Part shown: piece after piece, positions 32,391-39,439 of the stretch
Numbering within the stretch: position 1 is the stretch's first letter
Layout: the number at the start of each line of letters is the position of its first letter
Source of the DNA: Blastocatellia bacterium
GTDB taxonomy: Bacteria; Acidobacteriota; Blastocatellia; HR10; J050
DNA: 39,439 bases
Assembly: GCA_025054955.1 (NCBI GenBank)
Contig: JANWZE010000033.1
Location: forward strand, 1-39,439
Reading direction: 5' to 3'
Translations under genes and position numbers: made by a program
Notes under the pieces: model-generated
Databases searched by the model: none
Told to the model about the DNA's origin: nothing
Seen by the model: only the letters and a program-made list of their open reading frames with translations

Positions 32391-33977
32391 ATGGCCAGCA
32401 ATATCTGTAACAGATGTGGCGCACCGGCATTTCCCACCGATCTGTTCTGTGGTGAATGCGGCCATGCGCTGGTCAGCGCGCCGGGCGCAAGCGCAACGCC
32501 ACGGCCTGCTACGTCGTCGCCACTGGCTGAACTGCCGCCGGGCATGCTGTTGCAAAACCGCTACGAGATTGTCAAGCGCGTTGGCGGCGGTGGCATGGGC
32601 AATGTGTACAAGGCTTACGATCGCAATCTGGATTATGCGTTGCGAGCCGTCAAGGAGATGATGGAGATGTTTTCTGATCCGTCGCAGCGCGAGAAGGCGG
32701 TGGAAGATTTTCGTCGTGAAGCCAAGCTGCTGGCCAGTTTGAAGCACCCGTCCATTCCGGTCATTTACGATCATTTCATCGAGCACGGGCGCTACTACCT
32801 GGTGATGGAGTTTATCCGAGGTGGTGATTTGATGACCCGCCTGCGGTATGCGCAAGGGCGCGTGCCGGAGCCGGCTGTCACCATGTGGGCGATACAAATC
32901 GCTGATGTGCTCGATTATCTGCATCGGCGTCAACCGCCGATCATCTACCGCGATTTGAAGCCGGCCAATGTGATGGTTGATCCAGATGCCAATCAAGTCA
33001 TGTTGATTGATTTTGGGATTGCCCGCACGGTTGCGCCGATGCAAGCGGGTGTGACGGCTATCGGCACGATGGGCTATGCGCCGCCTGAATTGTTCTCCGG
33101 CAAGGTAGAGCCGCGTTCAGATATTTATTCGTTAGGCGCGACCATGTTTCACTTGTTGACGGGCGTTGATCCGCGTGACAAGCCGCTGCTGATTTTCGAT
33201 TTCACAAAGAATCCCAAGCCGCGCGAACTCTGCCCGGAGCTTACGCCCCGGATGGAAGCGATCATCATGCGGGCTGTCGAATACGAACCGGCCAACCGGT
33301 TTCCCTCGGCGCGTGAGATGAAGATCGCTCTGCAAGAGCATTTGCAACAACTGGAGAAAGAGTCGCCCGAAGAGGTCGAAAAAGCGCAACGTGTGGCGTT
33401 TGGCGAGATCATCCGTGAATCGGGCTATGAGCCTGCTCGTCGAGTGGCCAGTTCATCGTCTTCTTCGTCTGCCGGCTCAGCTTCAATGCCTGTGCCCTCA
33501 ACCTCGTCGCCGGCCGGTTCGGCATCAGCGGCGCCGGCCTCTGAATTGGTGTTTTGCAGTAACTGCGGCACGTCTCTGAATGCAAGCGACCTGTTTTGTG
33601 CGCTCTGTGGCGCGCGCCAACCAATCTCGTTAGATCAAGGTCGCGCCTCAGCCAAGTTGCTCGTGCTTGATCCTCTATCGGGCCAGATACAAGGCTCCTA
33701 CATGCTGGAGAAGCACTCCAGTTTGATCGGTCGGATGGACCCTGTTTCCGGCATCTTCCCGGAGATTGATCTGTCGCCGCTTGACACGGAATCGAAGGTG
33801 TCTCGCCGTCACGCACGGGTGTGGCGGCAGACCAATCAGTTTTTCGTCGAAGACCTCAATAGCATCAACGGCACGCATGTCAATGATGAGTTGCTTGTGC
33901 CGAAGCAACCAGTGCGGTTGAAGGACGGCGATGTGTTGCGTGTTGGCCAGATTCAACTGGTGTTTAAGGAACCATAA
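32391..33977 (+). CDS. Ser/Thr protein kinase with zinc ribbons and FHA domain
   Basis: A 528-residue fusion protein. The domain order is: N-terminal zinc ribbon (CNRC and CGEC, residues 6-23); Hanks-type kinase (about residues 58-317); Ser/Pro/Ala-rich linker; second zinc ribbon (CSNCGTSLNASDLFCALCG, near 388-406); FHA domain (about 420-528). The kinase has a Gly-rich loop VGGGGMGNVYKAYDRN, catalytic Lys88 in LRAVKEM, a YRDLKPANVM loop (Tyr in place of the usual His) with Asp188, and DFG at 207-209. The FHA has SRRHARVWRQ and DLNSINGTHVN. There is no membrane segment, so it is soluble. It would phosphorylate Ser/Thr and also bind phosphothreonine. It is embedded between an FHA protein and an RDD protein, with a phosphatase downstream. 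Confidence 0.95.
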   Translation: MASNICNRCGAPAFPTDLFCGECGHALVSAPGASATPRPATSSPLAELPPGMLLQNRYEIVKRVGGGGMGNVYKAYDRNLDYALRAVKEMMEMFSDPSQREKAVEDFRREAKLLASLKHPSIPVIYDHFIEHGRYYLVMEFIRGGDLMTRLRYAQGRVPEPAVTMWAIQIADVLDYLHRRQPPIIYRDLKPANVMVDPDANQVMLIDFGIARTVAPMQAGVTAIGTMGYAPPELFSGKVEPRSDIYSLGATMFHLLTGVDPRDKPLLIFDFTKNPKPRELCPELTPRMEAIIMRAVEYEPANRFPSAREMKIALQEHLQQLEKESPEEVEKAQRVAFGEIIRESGYEPARRVASSSSSSSAGSASMPVPSTSSPAGSASAAPASELVFCSNCGTSLNASDLFCALCGARQPISLDQGRASAKLLVLDPLSGQIQGSYMLEKHSSLIGRMDPVSGIFPEIDLSPLDTESKVSRRHARVWRQTNQFFVEDLNSINGTHVNDELLVPKQPVRLKDGDVLRVGQIQLVFKEP

Positions 33978-34020
33978 GCGGGTTTCATGCTGAGTGAGTC
34001 GTGGCTTGCCAGATGCTTGT

Positions 34021-34132
34021 ATCACGGACCATGGATCACGAATCACGATCCATGGATCACGAATCACGAATCACGGAGCACGATTCACGACCCACGACCC
34101 ACAGACCACGGATCACGAAGCACGGAGCACGA
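34021..34132. repeat. Heptanucleotide tandem repeat, 16 units
   Basis: Sixteen contiguous 7-nt units with consensus ATCACGA (mostly NNCACGR, with two CCATGG variants), starting at 34021 and ending at 34132. They lie between the kinase stop and the RDD start codon, which is three bases beyond the array. A heptamer is not a multiple of three, and the open frame through it has no protein-like character, so it is non-coding. Heptanucleotide short tandem repeats are known from heterocystous cyanobacteria. Confidence 0.9.
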
Positions 34133-34135
34133 ACA

Positions 34136-34615
34136 ATGACGAATGACCAGATCAAGTTGGCCCCATGGCGCAGTGCTGTCGTGGCTCCGCAGCCTGAGCC
34201 AAGAATCGAATATGCCGGATTTGGTATTCGTTTAGAAGCGGCGTTGATTGACTACATGCTTTGCCTACTCGGCTCGGTGTTTCTGGTCTGGGTCGCTTCA
34301 CTGTTGGCTCGTTACATGAGTTTGACTGCGCTGATGATGGCAGCGGCGTTGGGCTTCACGCTGGTCTTTTTCTTCAATCACATGGGGCTTGGCACTGTCA
34401 CACGACAGACGATTGGCAAATGGATTGTCGGCATTGAAGTCATCAGCGCCGATCGGCAGCCGTTGACACTGTCGCGTCTGCTGGCGCGTTGCACTATTGG
34501 TTATGCTGTGTCGCTGGCGCCATTGGGGCTGGGATTCATCCGTATCCTATGGAATCCAGACCGGCAGGGCTGGCACGATGTAATGTTTGGCACCTACGTG
34601 GTGAGGACGAGATAA
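34136..34615 (+). CDS. RDD family membrane protein
   Basis: A 159-residue integral membrane protein. EYAGFGIRLEAALIDYMLCL shows the R...D motif of the RDD domain, followed by hydrophobic segments LGSVFLVWVASLLARYM, LMMAAALGFTLVFFFNHMGL and SLAPLGLGFIRILW, which is followed by NPDRQGWHD. TRQTIGKWIVGIEVISADR is also typical. RDD proteins are often transporters or signalling partners whose role is not known. The open frame extends upstream through the heptamer array, but the natural start is the ATG at 34136. It lies three bases ahead of the phosphatase gene, so it is probably the membrane component of this signalling cluster. Confidence 0.9.
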   Translation: MTNDQIKLAPWRSAVVAPQPEPRIEYAGFGIRLEAALIDYMLCLLGSVFLVWVASLLARYMSLTALMMAAALGFTLVFFFNHMGLGTVTRQTIGKWIVGIEVISADRQPLTLSRLLARCTIGYAVSLAPLGLGFIRILWNPDRQGWHDVMFGTYVVRTR

Positions 34616-34618
34616 CCT

Positions 34619-36337
34619 ATGCTGAAATTAAACATCAAGTCACCTGGTAAACCGCCGTTCACGGTCAACGCTGACAAAATGCGTATGACGATTGGGCGCT
34701 CGGTGCGGAATGACATCTGTTTGGAAGACCCGTTTGCTTCACGATTGCACGCCGAGTTGCGGATTGAAGGCGATACTTACTGGTTGAGTGATCTGGGGAG
34801 CGCCAACGGCGTCTTTCTGAATGGCCGACGGATCAGCGGCACTGTACAGGTTTTCCCTGGCGACCAGATTCAGATTGGTGAGAGCCTCGTCCAGTTGCAT
34901 CAAGCCGGGGATGTGATGCGCGTTCCTGCCGGCGGGACGACTGATCAACTGCTTGGGCAGGATGTTATTGCTGAACCTCAGATCACCAGGGAACCGACCG
35001 ATCCGATGCAGGTCACATCGGGCCTGCTTTCGATCATTCAGACTGTCAAGAGCGCTTCAGGTGATCGTGAGCCGGTGGAGGCGTTTGAGCATCGCAAGGA
35101 TTTGTTTTCGGTGATGGCGAAAGTCAGTCTGGAATTGCTTTCGCCGTTATCCTTGAACGAAGTGTTGGGGCGCATCATTGATCTGATATTCGAGGGTGTG
35201 CCGGCGGATCGCGCCTATTTGTTATTGCGGGAGGGGAAGGATGGAGAGTTGGTCTGCAAAGTAGCCAGTTATCGTCAGGCACAACCTGCCGGCCAAGATC
35301 GGCAGGTACGTATCAGTCAATCCATCACTAAAGAAGTTGTTGGCAAAGGCCAGGCGGTGTTGACCTCCGATGCGCAACAAGACGAGCGGTTTCGCGGGCA
35401 TCAATCCATCATGCTGGGCAACGTGCGCTCGGTGATGGCTGTGCCACTGTCGGTTAACCAACAGGTCATCGGCATGATTTACGTGGATAGCCCGATGAGC
35501 GTGAACGTCTTCACTGAAGACGACCTGCGCCTGCTGACGACAATTGCCAGCGTGGCCGCCATCAAAATCGAGAACACGCTCTTGCTGGAGCAGCGATTGG
35601 AAAACGAGCGCATGAAGCAGCAGTTGAGCCATGCGCGGGACATTCAGTTTCGCTTGCTGCCCGTCAATCCGCCGCCGTTGCCGGGCTACGACCTGACCGG
35701 CATCAGCTTTCCTTGTTACGAAGTCGGCGGCGACTACTTTGATTTTATCAAACAGCCCAATGGAACAGTTGTCATCGCCTTGGGCGATGTTTCGGGCAAG
35801 GGCATGGACGCGGCGTTGCTTATGTCCAGCCTGCATGCCACGGTGCGCGCGCAAGCTGAAACGAGCCGTTGCGTCGCCGAGCTGGTCGGGCATATCAATC
35901 GCTACCTGAACGGGACGACGCCGCCCAATAAATTCGTCACGCTATTTTGCGCTCAGTTAGATTGCCAAACGCACCAGCTTCGGTTCACCAACGCGGGGCA
36001 TAATCCGCCGTTGTTGATTCGTCGGGGCGGCGAGGTAGTCTACTTGGAAGCAGGCGGACTACCAGTCGGGATCACCGAGTTCATCACGTATGAAGAAGGC
36101 TTGATCACGTTTGAACCCGGCGATGTGCTGATCACCTACAGCGACGGCATCAGCGAGGCGCTCAATCCGCATGGCGAAGAATTCACGGCTGAGCGATTGA
36201 TCCAGGTGGTGCAACAAAACAAGGATTGCAGTGCTGCCCAGTTGCGCGACCGGATTGACGAAGCGTTGCTGCAGTTCATGGGCACGGCCTCGCCGGTGGA
36301 TGATATGACGCTGGTGATTGTGAAACGAACCGAATGA
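34619..36337 (+). CDS. FHA-GAF-PP2C (SpoIIE-type) phosphatase
   Basis: A 572-residue protein with three parts. The FHA domain (residues about 1-100) has MTIGRSVRNDICLEDPFASR, LHAELRIE and LSDLGSANGVFLNGRR. A GAF domain (about 170-315) has SLNEVLGRIIDLIFEG and GNVRSVMAVPLSVNQQVIGM. A coiled linker with QLSHARDIQFRLLPVNPP leads to a PP2C/SpoIIE phosphatase domain. That domain carries YEVGGDYFDFI, LGDVSGKGMDAALLMS (metal-binding Asp), TYSDGISEALN and VDDMTLVIVKR. It would dephosphorylate phospho-Ser/Thr proteins under control of a GAF ligand, with the FHA domain recruiting phosphorylated partners. It is the natural opposing enzyme to the kinase two genes upstream. Confidence 0.95.
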   Translation: MLKLNIKSPGKPPFTVNADKMRMTIGRSVRNDICLEDPFASRLHAELRIEGDTYWLSDLGSANGVFLNGRRISGTVQVFPGDQIQIGESLVQLHQAGDVMRVPAGGTTDQLLGQDVIAEPQITREPTDPMQVTSGLLSIIQTVKSASGDREPVEAFEHRKDLFSVMAKVSLELLSPLSLNEVLGRIIDLIFEGVPADRAYLLLREGKDGELVCKVASYRQAQPAGQDRQVRISQSITKEVVGKGQAVLTSDAQQDERFRGHQSIMLGNVRSVMAVPLSVNQQVIGMIYVDSPMSVNVFTEDDLRLLTTIASVAAIKIENTLLLEQRLENERMKQQLSHARDIQFRLLPVNPPPLPGYDLTGISFPCYEVGGDYFDFIKQPNGTVVIALGDVSGKGMDAALLMSSLHATVRAQAETSRCVAELVGHINRYLNGTTPPNKFVTLFCAQLDCQTHQLRFTNAGHNPPLLIRRGGEVVYLEAGGLPVGITEFITYEEGLITFEPGDVLITYSDGISEALNPHGEEFTAERLIQVVQQNKDCSAAQLRDRIDEALLQFMGTASPVDDMTLVIVKRTE

Positions 36338-36378
36338 ACCATCGGACGTCAGACGTTCGTCATGAGGGCATCAGGTTA

Positions 36379-36408
36379 GCATCAGGTGTAAGCCCTGCGG
36401 CCTGATGC
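36379..36408 (+). other. Small hairpin ahead of the methyltransferase-like gene
   Basis: GCATCAGG (36379-36386) and CCTGATGC (36401-36408) form an 8-bp stem with a 14-nt loop, 18 bases before the start codon. It could be a weak transcription attenuator or RNA-processing site; no T-run follows. Confidence 0.35.
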
Positions 36409-36426
36409 CTGACGGCATGAACCATT

Positions 36427-37239
36427 ATGAGATCGGAGAAAGAGCTCGCCTATCGCTACGATCTGTACATTGTTCCGTACTGGCGCGATGCCTTCGACCA
36501 GATGGTCATCGAACATGTGAAGCTGCCTCAGCAGGGGAACGTGCTGATCGTCAATTGTGGCACGGGCGGGCTGGCGCTGGAGGTGGCCTCATCGCTGGGC
36601 GCGCGGGGCGACGTCATCGCCACCGACCCCTATCCCGAACGCCTCCATCTAGCGCGGGCAAAAGCTGAAGTGAAGAAACTCACCAACGTGTTTTTCTATG
36701 ACCGACAGCCGACGCAGTTGGGCATGGAAGATGAACTCTTTAGTCTGGTCGTAGGCGATGCCGCTTTGATGCCGACCGAACAGATCGAGCCTATGCTCGG
36801 CCAGATGGTGCGGTTGACAGACAGCAACGCGACGGTGGCCTTGCTGATGTTGACGCATGGCAGCTTTGGCGAAATCTTCTCGCTGCTGTGGGAAGCGCTC
36901 TATCACTGCCGGCTCGATCACTATACAGCTTCACTCGAAGCGCTTATCAATGAGCACCCGACAACAACACAGGCGCGGCAGATGATGATGCAGAACGGAT
37001 TGACCCACGTGCACCATTTCACCGAGCGTCGAGAATTAGATTTTGCTTCGGCTCAGGAATTATTTGAATCGCCGTTGGTCGAAGATTATTTTCTCGACCA
37101 CTGGCTCCAGTTCCTTCCCGATAAGGCAACACGTCGAGACGTCATCGGCGCCATGACCGAGATCATTGATCGGGAACGCGGGCAGGCGTATGTGGAGATG
37201 TCGGTCAAGGCCAGCCTCCTGATCGGCCAGCGAGGATGA
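36427..37239 (+). CDS. Class I SAM-dependent methyltransferase-like protein
   Basis: A 270-residue protein whose N-terminal half has a Rossmann methyltransferase core. VLIVNCGTGGLALEVASSLG is the SAM-binding motif I, VIATDPYPERLHLARAKAEV is motif II with the acidic residue, and LVVGDAALMPTEQI is the post-II strand. FYDRQPTQLGMEDELFS falls in between. The C-terminal half contains a helical stretch (SLEALINEHPTTTQARQMMM) and DYFLDHWLQFLPDKATRRDV. Substrate unknown. It begins 89 bases after the phosphatase and overlaps the transporter gene by four bases (ATGA), so it is more closely tied to the transporter than to the signalling genes. Confidence 0.8.
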   Translation: MRSEKELAYRYDLYIVPYWRDAFDQMVIEHVKLPQQGNVLIVNCGTGGLALEVASSLGARGDVIATDPYPERLHLARAKAEVKKLTNVFFYDRQPTQLGMEDELFSLVVGDAALMPTEQIEPMLGQMVRLTDSNATVALLMLTHGSFGEIFSLLWEALYHCRLDHYTASLEALINEHPTTTQARQMMMQNGLTHVHHFTERRELDFASAQELFESPLVEDYFLDHWLQFLPDKATRRDVIGAMTEIIDRERGQAYVEMSVKASLLIGQRG

Positions 37240-38600
37240 ATCCGGCCACCAACATCCGTGAACGTCCGACGCTCATCCGCCCGATCACGATGCGTGAAAC
37301 ATTCAAAACGCGATTCGGTTCACTGATGGCGTTGGTGGGTTTGGCCATCGGGCTGGGCGACATCTGGCGGTTTCCCTACATGGCCGGCTTGTTTGGCGGC
37401 GGCGCGTTTTTGGTGCTGTATCTGGTCATCACCGTGCTGATTGGCATTCCGGCGATCATGGCGGAGCTGGCGCTGGGACGCTATGCCCGGCAGGGGCCAG
37501 CGCGTGCGTTCACGGCCATTGGTATGCCCGGCGGTCGCTGGGTCGGCGCGCTGATTTGCTTGACCATTGTCATGGCGTCGGGATTCTATCTGGTTGTCAT
37601 TGGCTGGTCGCTTTATTATCTGGGCGCGACAGCAACAAAATCCTATTTCGGCGTGGACACACAGGCTTATTTTGATGGGCACTTTGGTGGCTTCCGCTGG
37701 TCGTCGTTATGGACGGCGATGCTTGTCGCTCTGCTGCTCGGGCTAGCCGTCGCTCGCGGCGTCCGTCAGGGCATCGAGAAGCTGAATGCTATACTGGTTC
37801 CGATCATGTTTGTTTGCTTTGTGCCGATGATTGCCCGGAGTCTTACCTTGCCGGGCGCGGTGGATGGCCTGCGATTTTTTCTGATTCCGGATTTTTTCAA
37901 ACTGCTTCAACCGCAAGTGGCGCTCGCTGCCCTTGGGCAGGCGTTCTTCTCGCTGACGCTTGGTGGACACGCGCTGGTGATGTACGGCAGTTATCTGGCC
38001 GATGAGGAGAACCTGCCGATGACAGCCGCCAAGACAGCGTTTGGCGACACATTGGCCGGCGTGTTGGCTGGGTTCGTCATCTTTCCTGCCGTATTCGCTT
38101 ATGGCCTGAATCCGCAAGGCGGCCCCGGCCTCTCGTTTGTCACATTGCCGCGCGTGTTCAGCGAAATGCCGCTCGGTCAGGCGATGGGCATGCTGTTTTT
38201 TCTAGTGGCTTTCTTGGCCGGGTTCACCAGCCTGCTTGGTTGTTTTGAGATTTGTCATGATGCCTGCCACCAGTACTGGGGCTGGTCACGGCGTCGCTCG
38301 CTGCCACTGACAGCGGCGTTGATCGTCCTTATGTCTGTTCCCTCGCTTCATTCTGCGACGGTGCTTCAGATTAACGACTTGATCTGGGGCACGACGATGT
38401 TTCCTTTCGGCAGCTTGATGGCTGTGGTCGGGCTCGGTTGGTGTGTGGCGCGGGGACGCGCGCTGGCTGAGGTGCGCAAAAATTCGTCGGCGCCAGTGCC
38501 AGATTTTTGGCTCACGTGGATTCGCTATGTTATTCCCACATTCATCCTACTCGTGCTGATCTACGGCTGGTGGGATTATTTCCATTCTGGACGACCATGA
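37236..38600 (+). CDS. Sodium-dependent transporter of the NSS/SNF family
   Basis: A 454-residue sodium symporter of the neurotransmitter:sodium symporter (LeuT-fold) family, with about 11-12 membrane segments. TM1 shows GLAIGLGDIWRFPYMAGLF, followed by GGGAFLVLYLVITVLIGIPA and MAELALGRYAR. TM6 shows FFSLTLGGHALVMYGSYLAD. LAGVLAGFVIFPAVFAYGL, NPQGGPGLSFVTLPRVF and a MFPFGSLMAVVGLGWCVARG end segment are typical. Compared with LeuT the Na1-site Asn of GLGN is Asp here, and the TM6 unwound region reads GGHA, so the ion or substrate preference may differ. It probably imports an amino acid or related compound. The start overlaps the methyltransferase-like stop. Confidence 0.93.
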   Translation: MNPATNIRERPTLIRPITMRETFKTRFGSLMALVGLAIGLGDIWRFPYMAGLFGGGAFLVLYLVITVLIGIPAIMAELALGRYARQGPARAFTAIGMPGGRWVGALICLTIVMASGFYLVVIGWSLYYLGATATKSYFGVDTQAYFDGHFGGFRWSSLWTAMLVALLLGLAVARGVRQGIEKLNAILVPIMFVCFVPMIARSLTLPGAVDGLRFFLIPDFFKLLQPQVALAALGQAFFSLTLGGHALVMYGSYLADEENLPMTAAKTAFGDTLAGVLAGFVIFPAVFAYGLNPQGGPGLSFVTLPRVFSEMPLGQAMGMLFFLVAFLAGFTSLLGCFEICHDACHQYWGWSRRRSLPLTAALIVLMSVPSLHSATVLQINDLIWGTTMFPFGSLMAVVGLGWCVARGRALAEVRKNSSAPVPDFWLTWIRYVIPTFILLVLIYGWWDYFHSGRP

Positions 38601-38610
38601 GGTAGAGATC

Positions 38611-39042
38611 ATGCGCAATCAATTTAACCTGTGGATACCAATGAGCGTGCGCTGGGGTGATATGGACGCCATGGGGCACGTCAATAACGCTGTCTATTTC
38701 ACCTACTGCGAATCGGCGCGTATTAGCTATTTCAACGCCATTGAGCTTTGGAAACACCGCGAGCATGAGCAGCAAGGCCCGGCGTTAGTGATGGCCAATC
38801 TGAATTTCAGACAGCAGGTTCACTATCCGGCTGAATTGGAGGTGGGTGTGCGGTGCACGGAAGTGCGCCAACGCAGTTTCACGTTGGAATACGAAATCTA
38901 CCGACGTGGCACAGAGCAGTTAGTCGCCGACGGCGCGTCGGTCGTCGCGTGGACAGATTATGCGGCGAGCCGAGCGGTGCCCATTCCTGAGGCATTGCGG
39001 GCTGCCATCTCACGGTTTGAGGGTTGGGCATCACAGCCTTGA
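38611..39042 (+). CDS. Acyl-CoA thioesterase (4HBT hotdog fold)
   Basis: A 143-residue hotdog-fold protein. MSVRWGDMDAMGHVNNAVYF carries the 4HBT active-site signature (Asp and Asn around a helix), and YFTYCESARISYFNAIEL and FRQQVHYPAELEVGVRCTEV complete the fold. QRSFTLEYEIYRRGTEQLVA gives the long central strand pair. The length is typical of YbgC/FadM-like thioesterases, which hydrolyse acyl-CoA. Its start follows the transporter by 10 bases, so it is the last gene of that run. The acyl chain preference is not readable. Confidence 0.9.
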   Translation: MRNQFNLWIPMSVRWGDMDAMGHVNNAVYFTYCESARISYFNAIELWKHREHEQQGPALVMANLNFRQQVHYPAELEVGVRCTEVRQRSFTLEYEIYRRGTEQLVADGASVVAWTDYAASRAVPIPEALRAAISRFEGWASQP

Positions 39043-39043
39043 A

Positions 39044-39241
39044 TTGCTCCTTTGAGCATGTGGCACAGGTCCCGCCTGTGCTCGATTCTTGTGCTTCGTG
39101 GCGCACACTCGCATGGGAGCGATTCCATCGAAAAAGGTCACCGAAGGCGCAGAGAGGGCAGCGAGCGCTCGGTGGATTCTGTGACCTCGGTGGCTTCATT
39201 TTCACCATTCATGGCATGTGCTCAACATATAAGCGATTGCT
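39044..39241 (+). repeat. Family A repeats, diverged copy plus extra 3' module
   Basis: TTGCTCCTTTGAGCATGTGG, then CACAGGTCCCGCCTGTG, CTTCGTGGCG and GGGAGCGATTCC follow the order seen at 8522-8605. A second TTTTCACCATTCATGG...GCGATT module lies at 39197-39241. The stretch between them (GGTCACCGAAGGCGCAGAGAG... GTGACCTCGG) can also fold back on itself. Confidence 0.75.
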
Positions 39242-39328
39242 CGGTCGAATCGCTCGACCACAGCGTGGAACTACCACGCGACAGTCAGCGGCCAATAGCA
39301 TTAAGTTAGTGGAGTTGGATAGAACGCT

Positions 39329-39412
39329 GATGAGGCGGATGCGGCGGATGCGGCGGATTTTCGCCGATTGATCCGCGTTGATCGGCCAAATCCGCGTCAT
39401 CCGCGTTCCATC
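39329..39412. repeat. 9-bp tandem repeat with CCGCG array
   Basis: GATGAGGCG, GATGCGGCG and GATGCGGCG stand head to tail from 39329, then GATTTTCGCCGATTG. ATCCGCGTTGATCGG and AAATCCGCGTCATCCGCGTT follow, which pair in part with the GCGGAT units. It reads as an interrupted inverted-repeat structure of GCGGAT and ATCCGC blocks. Confidence 0.6.
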
Positions 39413-39439
39413 ACATGCATAAGTTGGAGGATTAGGAAA

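Larger units (their letters stand above)
39043..39439. other. Terminal spacer filled with repeats
   Basis: No gene seen. It holds a diverged family A repeat (39044-39127), a second 3' module (39197-39241) and a 9-bp tandem repeat with surrounding ATCCGCG copies (39329-39412). Its minus-strand open frames only reflect the repeats. Confidence 0.5.

Noticed and set aside
34001-34135. N-terminal extension of the RDD protein through the heptamer repeat
   Set aside because: The translated repeat is low-complexity, and the RDD domain begins after the ATG at 34136.
31746-36337. Type VI secretion regulatory cassette (kinase, FHA, PP2C)
   Set aside because: No tss/tag structural genes are in the window and the FHA proteins carry zinc ribbons instead of Fha1-type architecture.
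34619-36337. Sigma-B type partner-switching phosphatase (RsbU/SpoIIE)
   Set aside because: The catalytic domain is of that type, but no STAS anti-anti-sigma or anti-sigma kinase gene is nearby, so only the enzyme class is claimed.
1-39439. tRNA or rRNA genes
   Set aside because: I looked for the T-arm GGTTCGAATCC-type pattern with acceptor pairing and conserved rRNA segments and found none; a tRNAscan/Infernal run would be decisive.

Overview
The window is a gene-dense bacterial chromosome segment with moderately high GC and no rRNA, tRNA, phage, transposase or CRISPR array that I could find. Thirty-one genes are called: 29 intact CDS and two broken ones. The mixture of genes suggests a Gram-negative, soil- or thermal-type bacterium such as an Acidobacteriota (Blastocatellia-like) lineage. 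The pointers are a YpdA-type reductase, a bacterial deoxyhypusine-synthase-like gene, a Uma2-family gene, Ser/Thr kinase with FHA signalling, and intergenic spaces full of dispersed palindromic repeats. That placement is inference; no marker gene proves it.

Layout: 0.2-5.3 kb holds a giant polytopic membrane protein convergent with a secreted protein built from carboxypeptidase-regulatory-like repeats. 5.5-8.1 kb holds a three-gene OpuC/Osm-type osmolyte ABC transporter behind a four-copy 19-bp tandem repeat. 8.1-8.7 kb is a repeat-rich spacer. 8.7-10.7 kb holds a fumarylacetoacetate-hydrolase-family enzyme, a flavin reductase and UbiX. 10.8-16.3 kb (minus strand) holds an aminotransferase, then glycyl-tRNA synthetase, a radical-SAM protein with an unusual cysteine spacing, and a CCA-adding-type nucleotidyltransferase; the last three form a tight run. 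16.7-18.6 kb is a decayed zone with a Uma2-family gene broken by one stop codon, a frame-disrupted secreted-protein gene and repeats. 18.6-24 kb holds a secreted alpha/beta hydrolase, a candidate structured RNA with a strong terminator, an unrecognised secreted protein, a double-ACT protein and a DUF3352-like protein.

24.1-27.3 kb (minus strand) holds a CinA/MoaB-like protein, a deoxyhypusine-synthase-like protein and an SDR in one tight operon, divergent from a Mut7-C PIN-like protein. 27.4-31.1 kb holds a small exported protein, an AcuC-type deacetylase, a YpdA-type flavoprotein and a ferritin-like protein. 31.8-36.3 kb is the most system-like part: zinc-ribbon/FHA protein, zinc-ribbon/kinase/zinc-ribbon/FHA protein, RDD membrane protein, and FHA/GAF/PP2C phosphatase, all co-directional. 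They would supply a kinase, phosphothreonine readers, a membrane component and a phosphatase. A methyltransferase-like gene, an NSS transporter and a 4HBT thioesterase follow.

The strongest leads for something new are the kinase/FHA/phosphatase module, the atypical radical-SAM protein inside a tRNA-related operon, the orphan structured RNA near 19.9 kb, and several families of short repeats (dispersed palindromic modules, a 19-bp tandem array and a heptanucleotide array).
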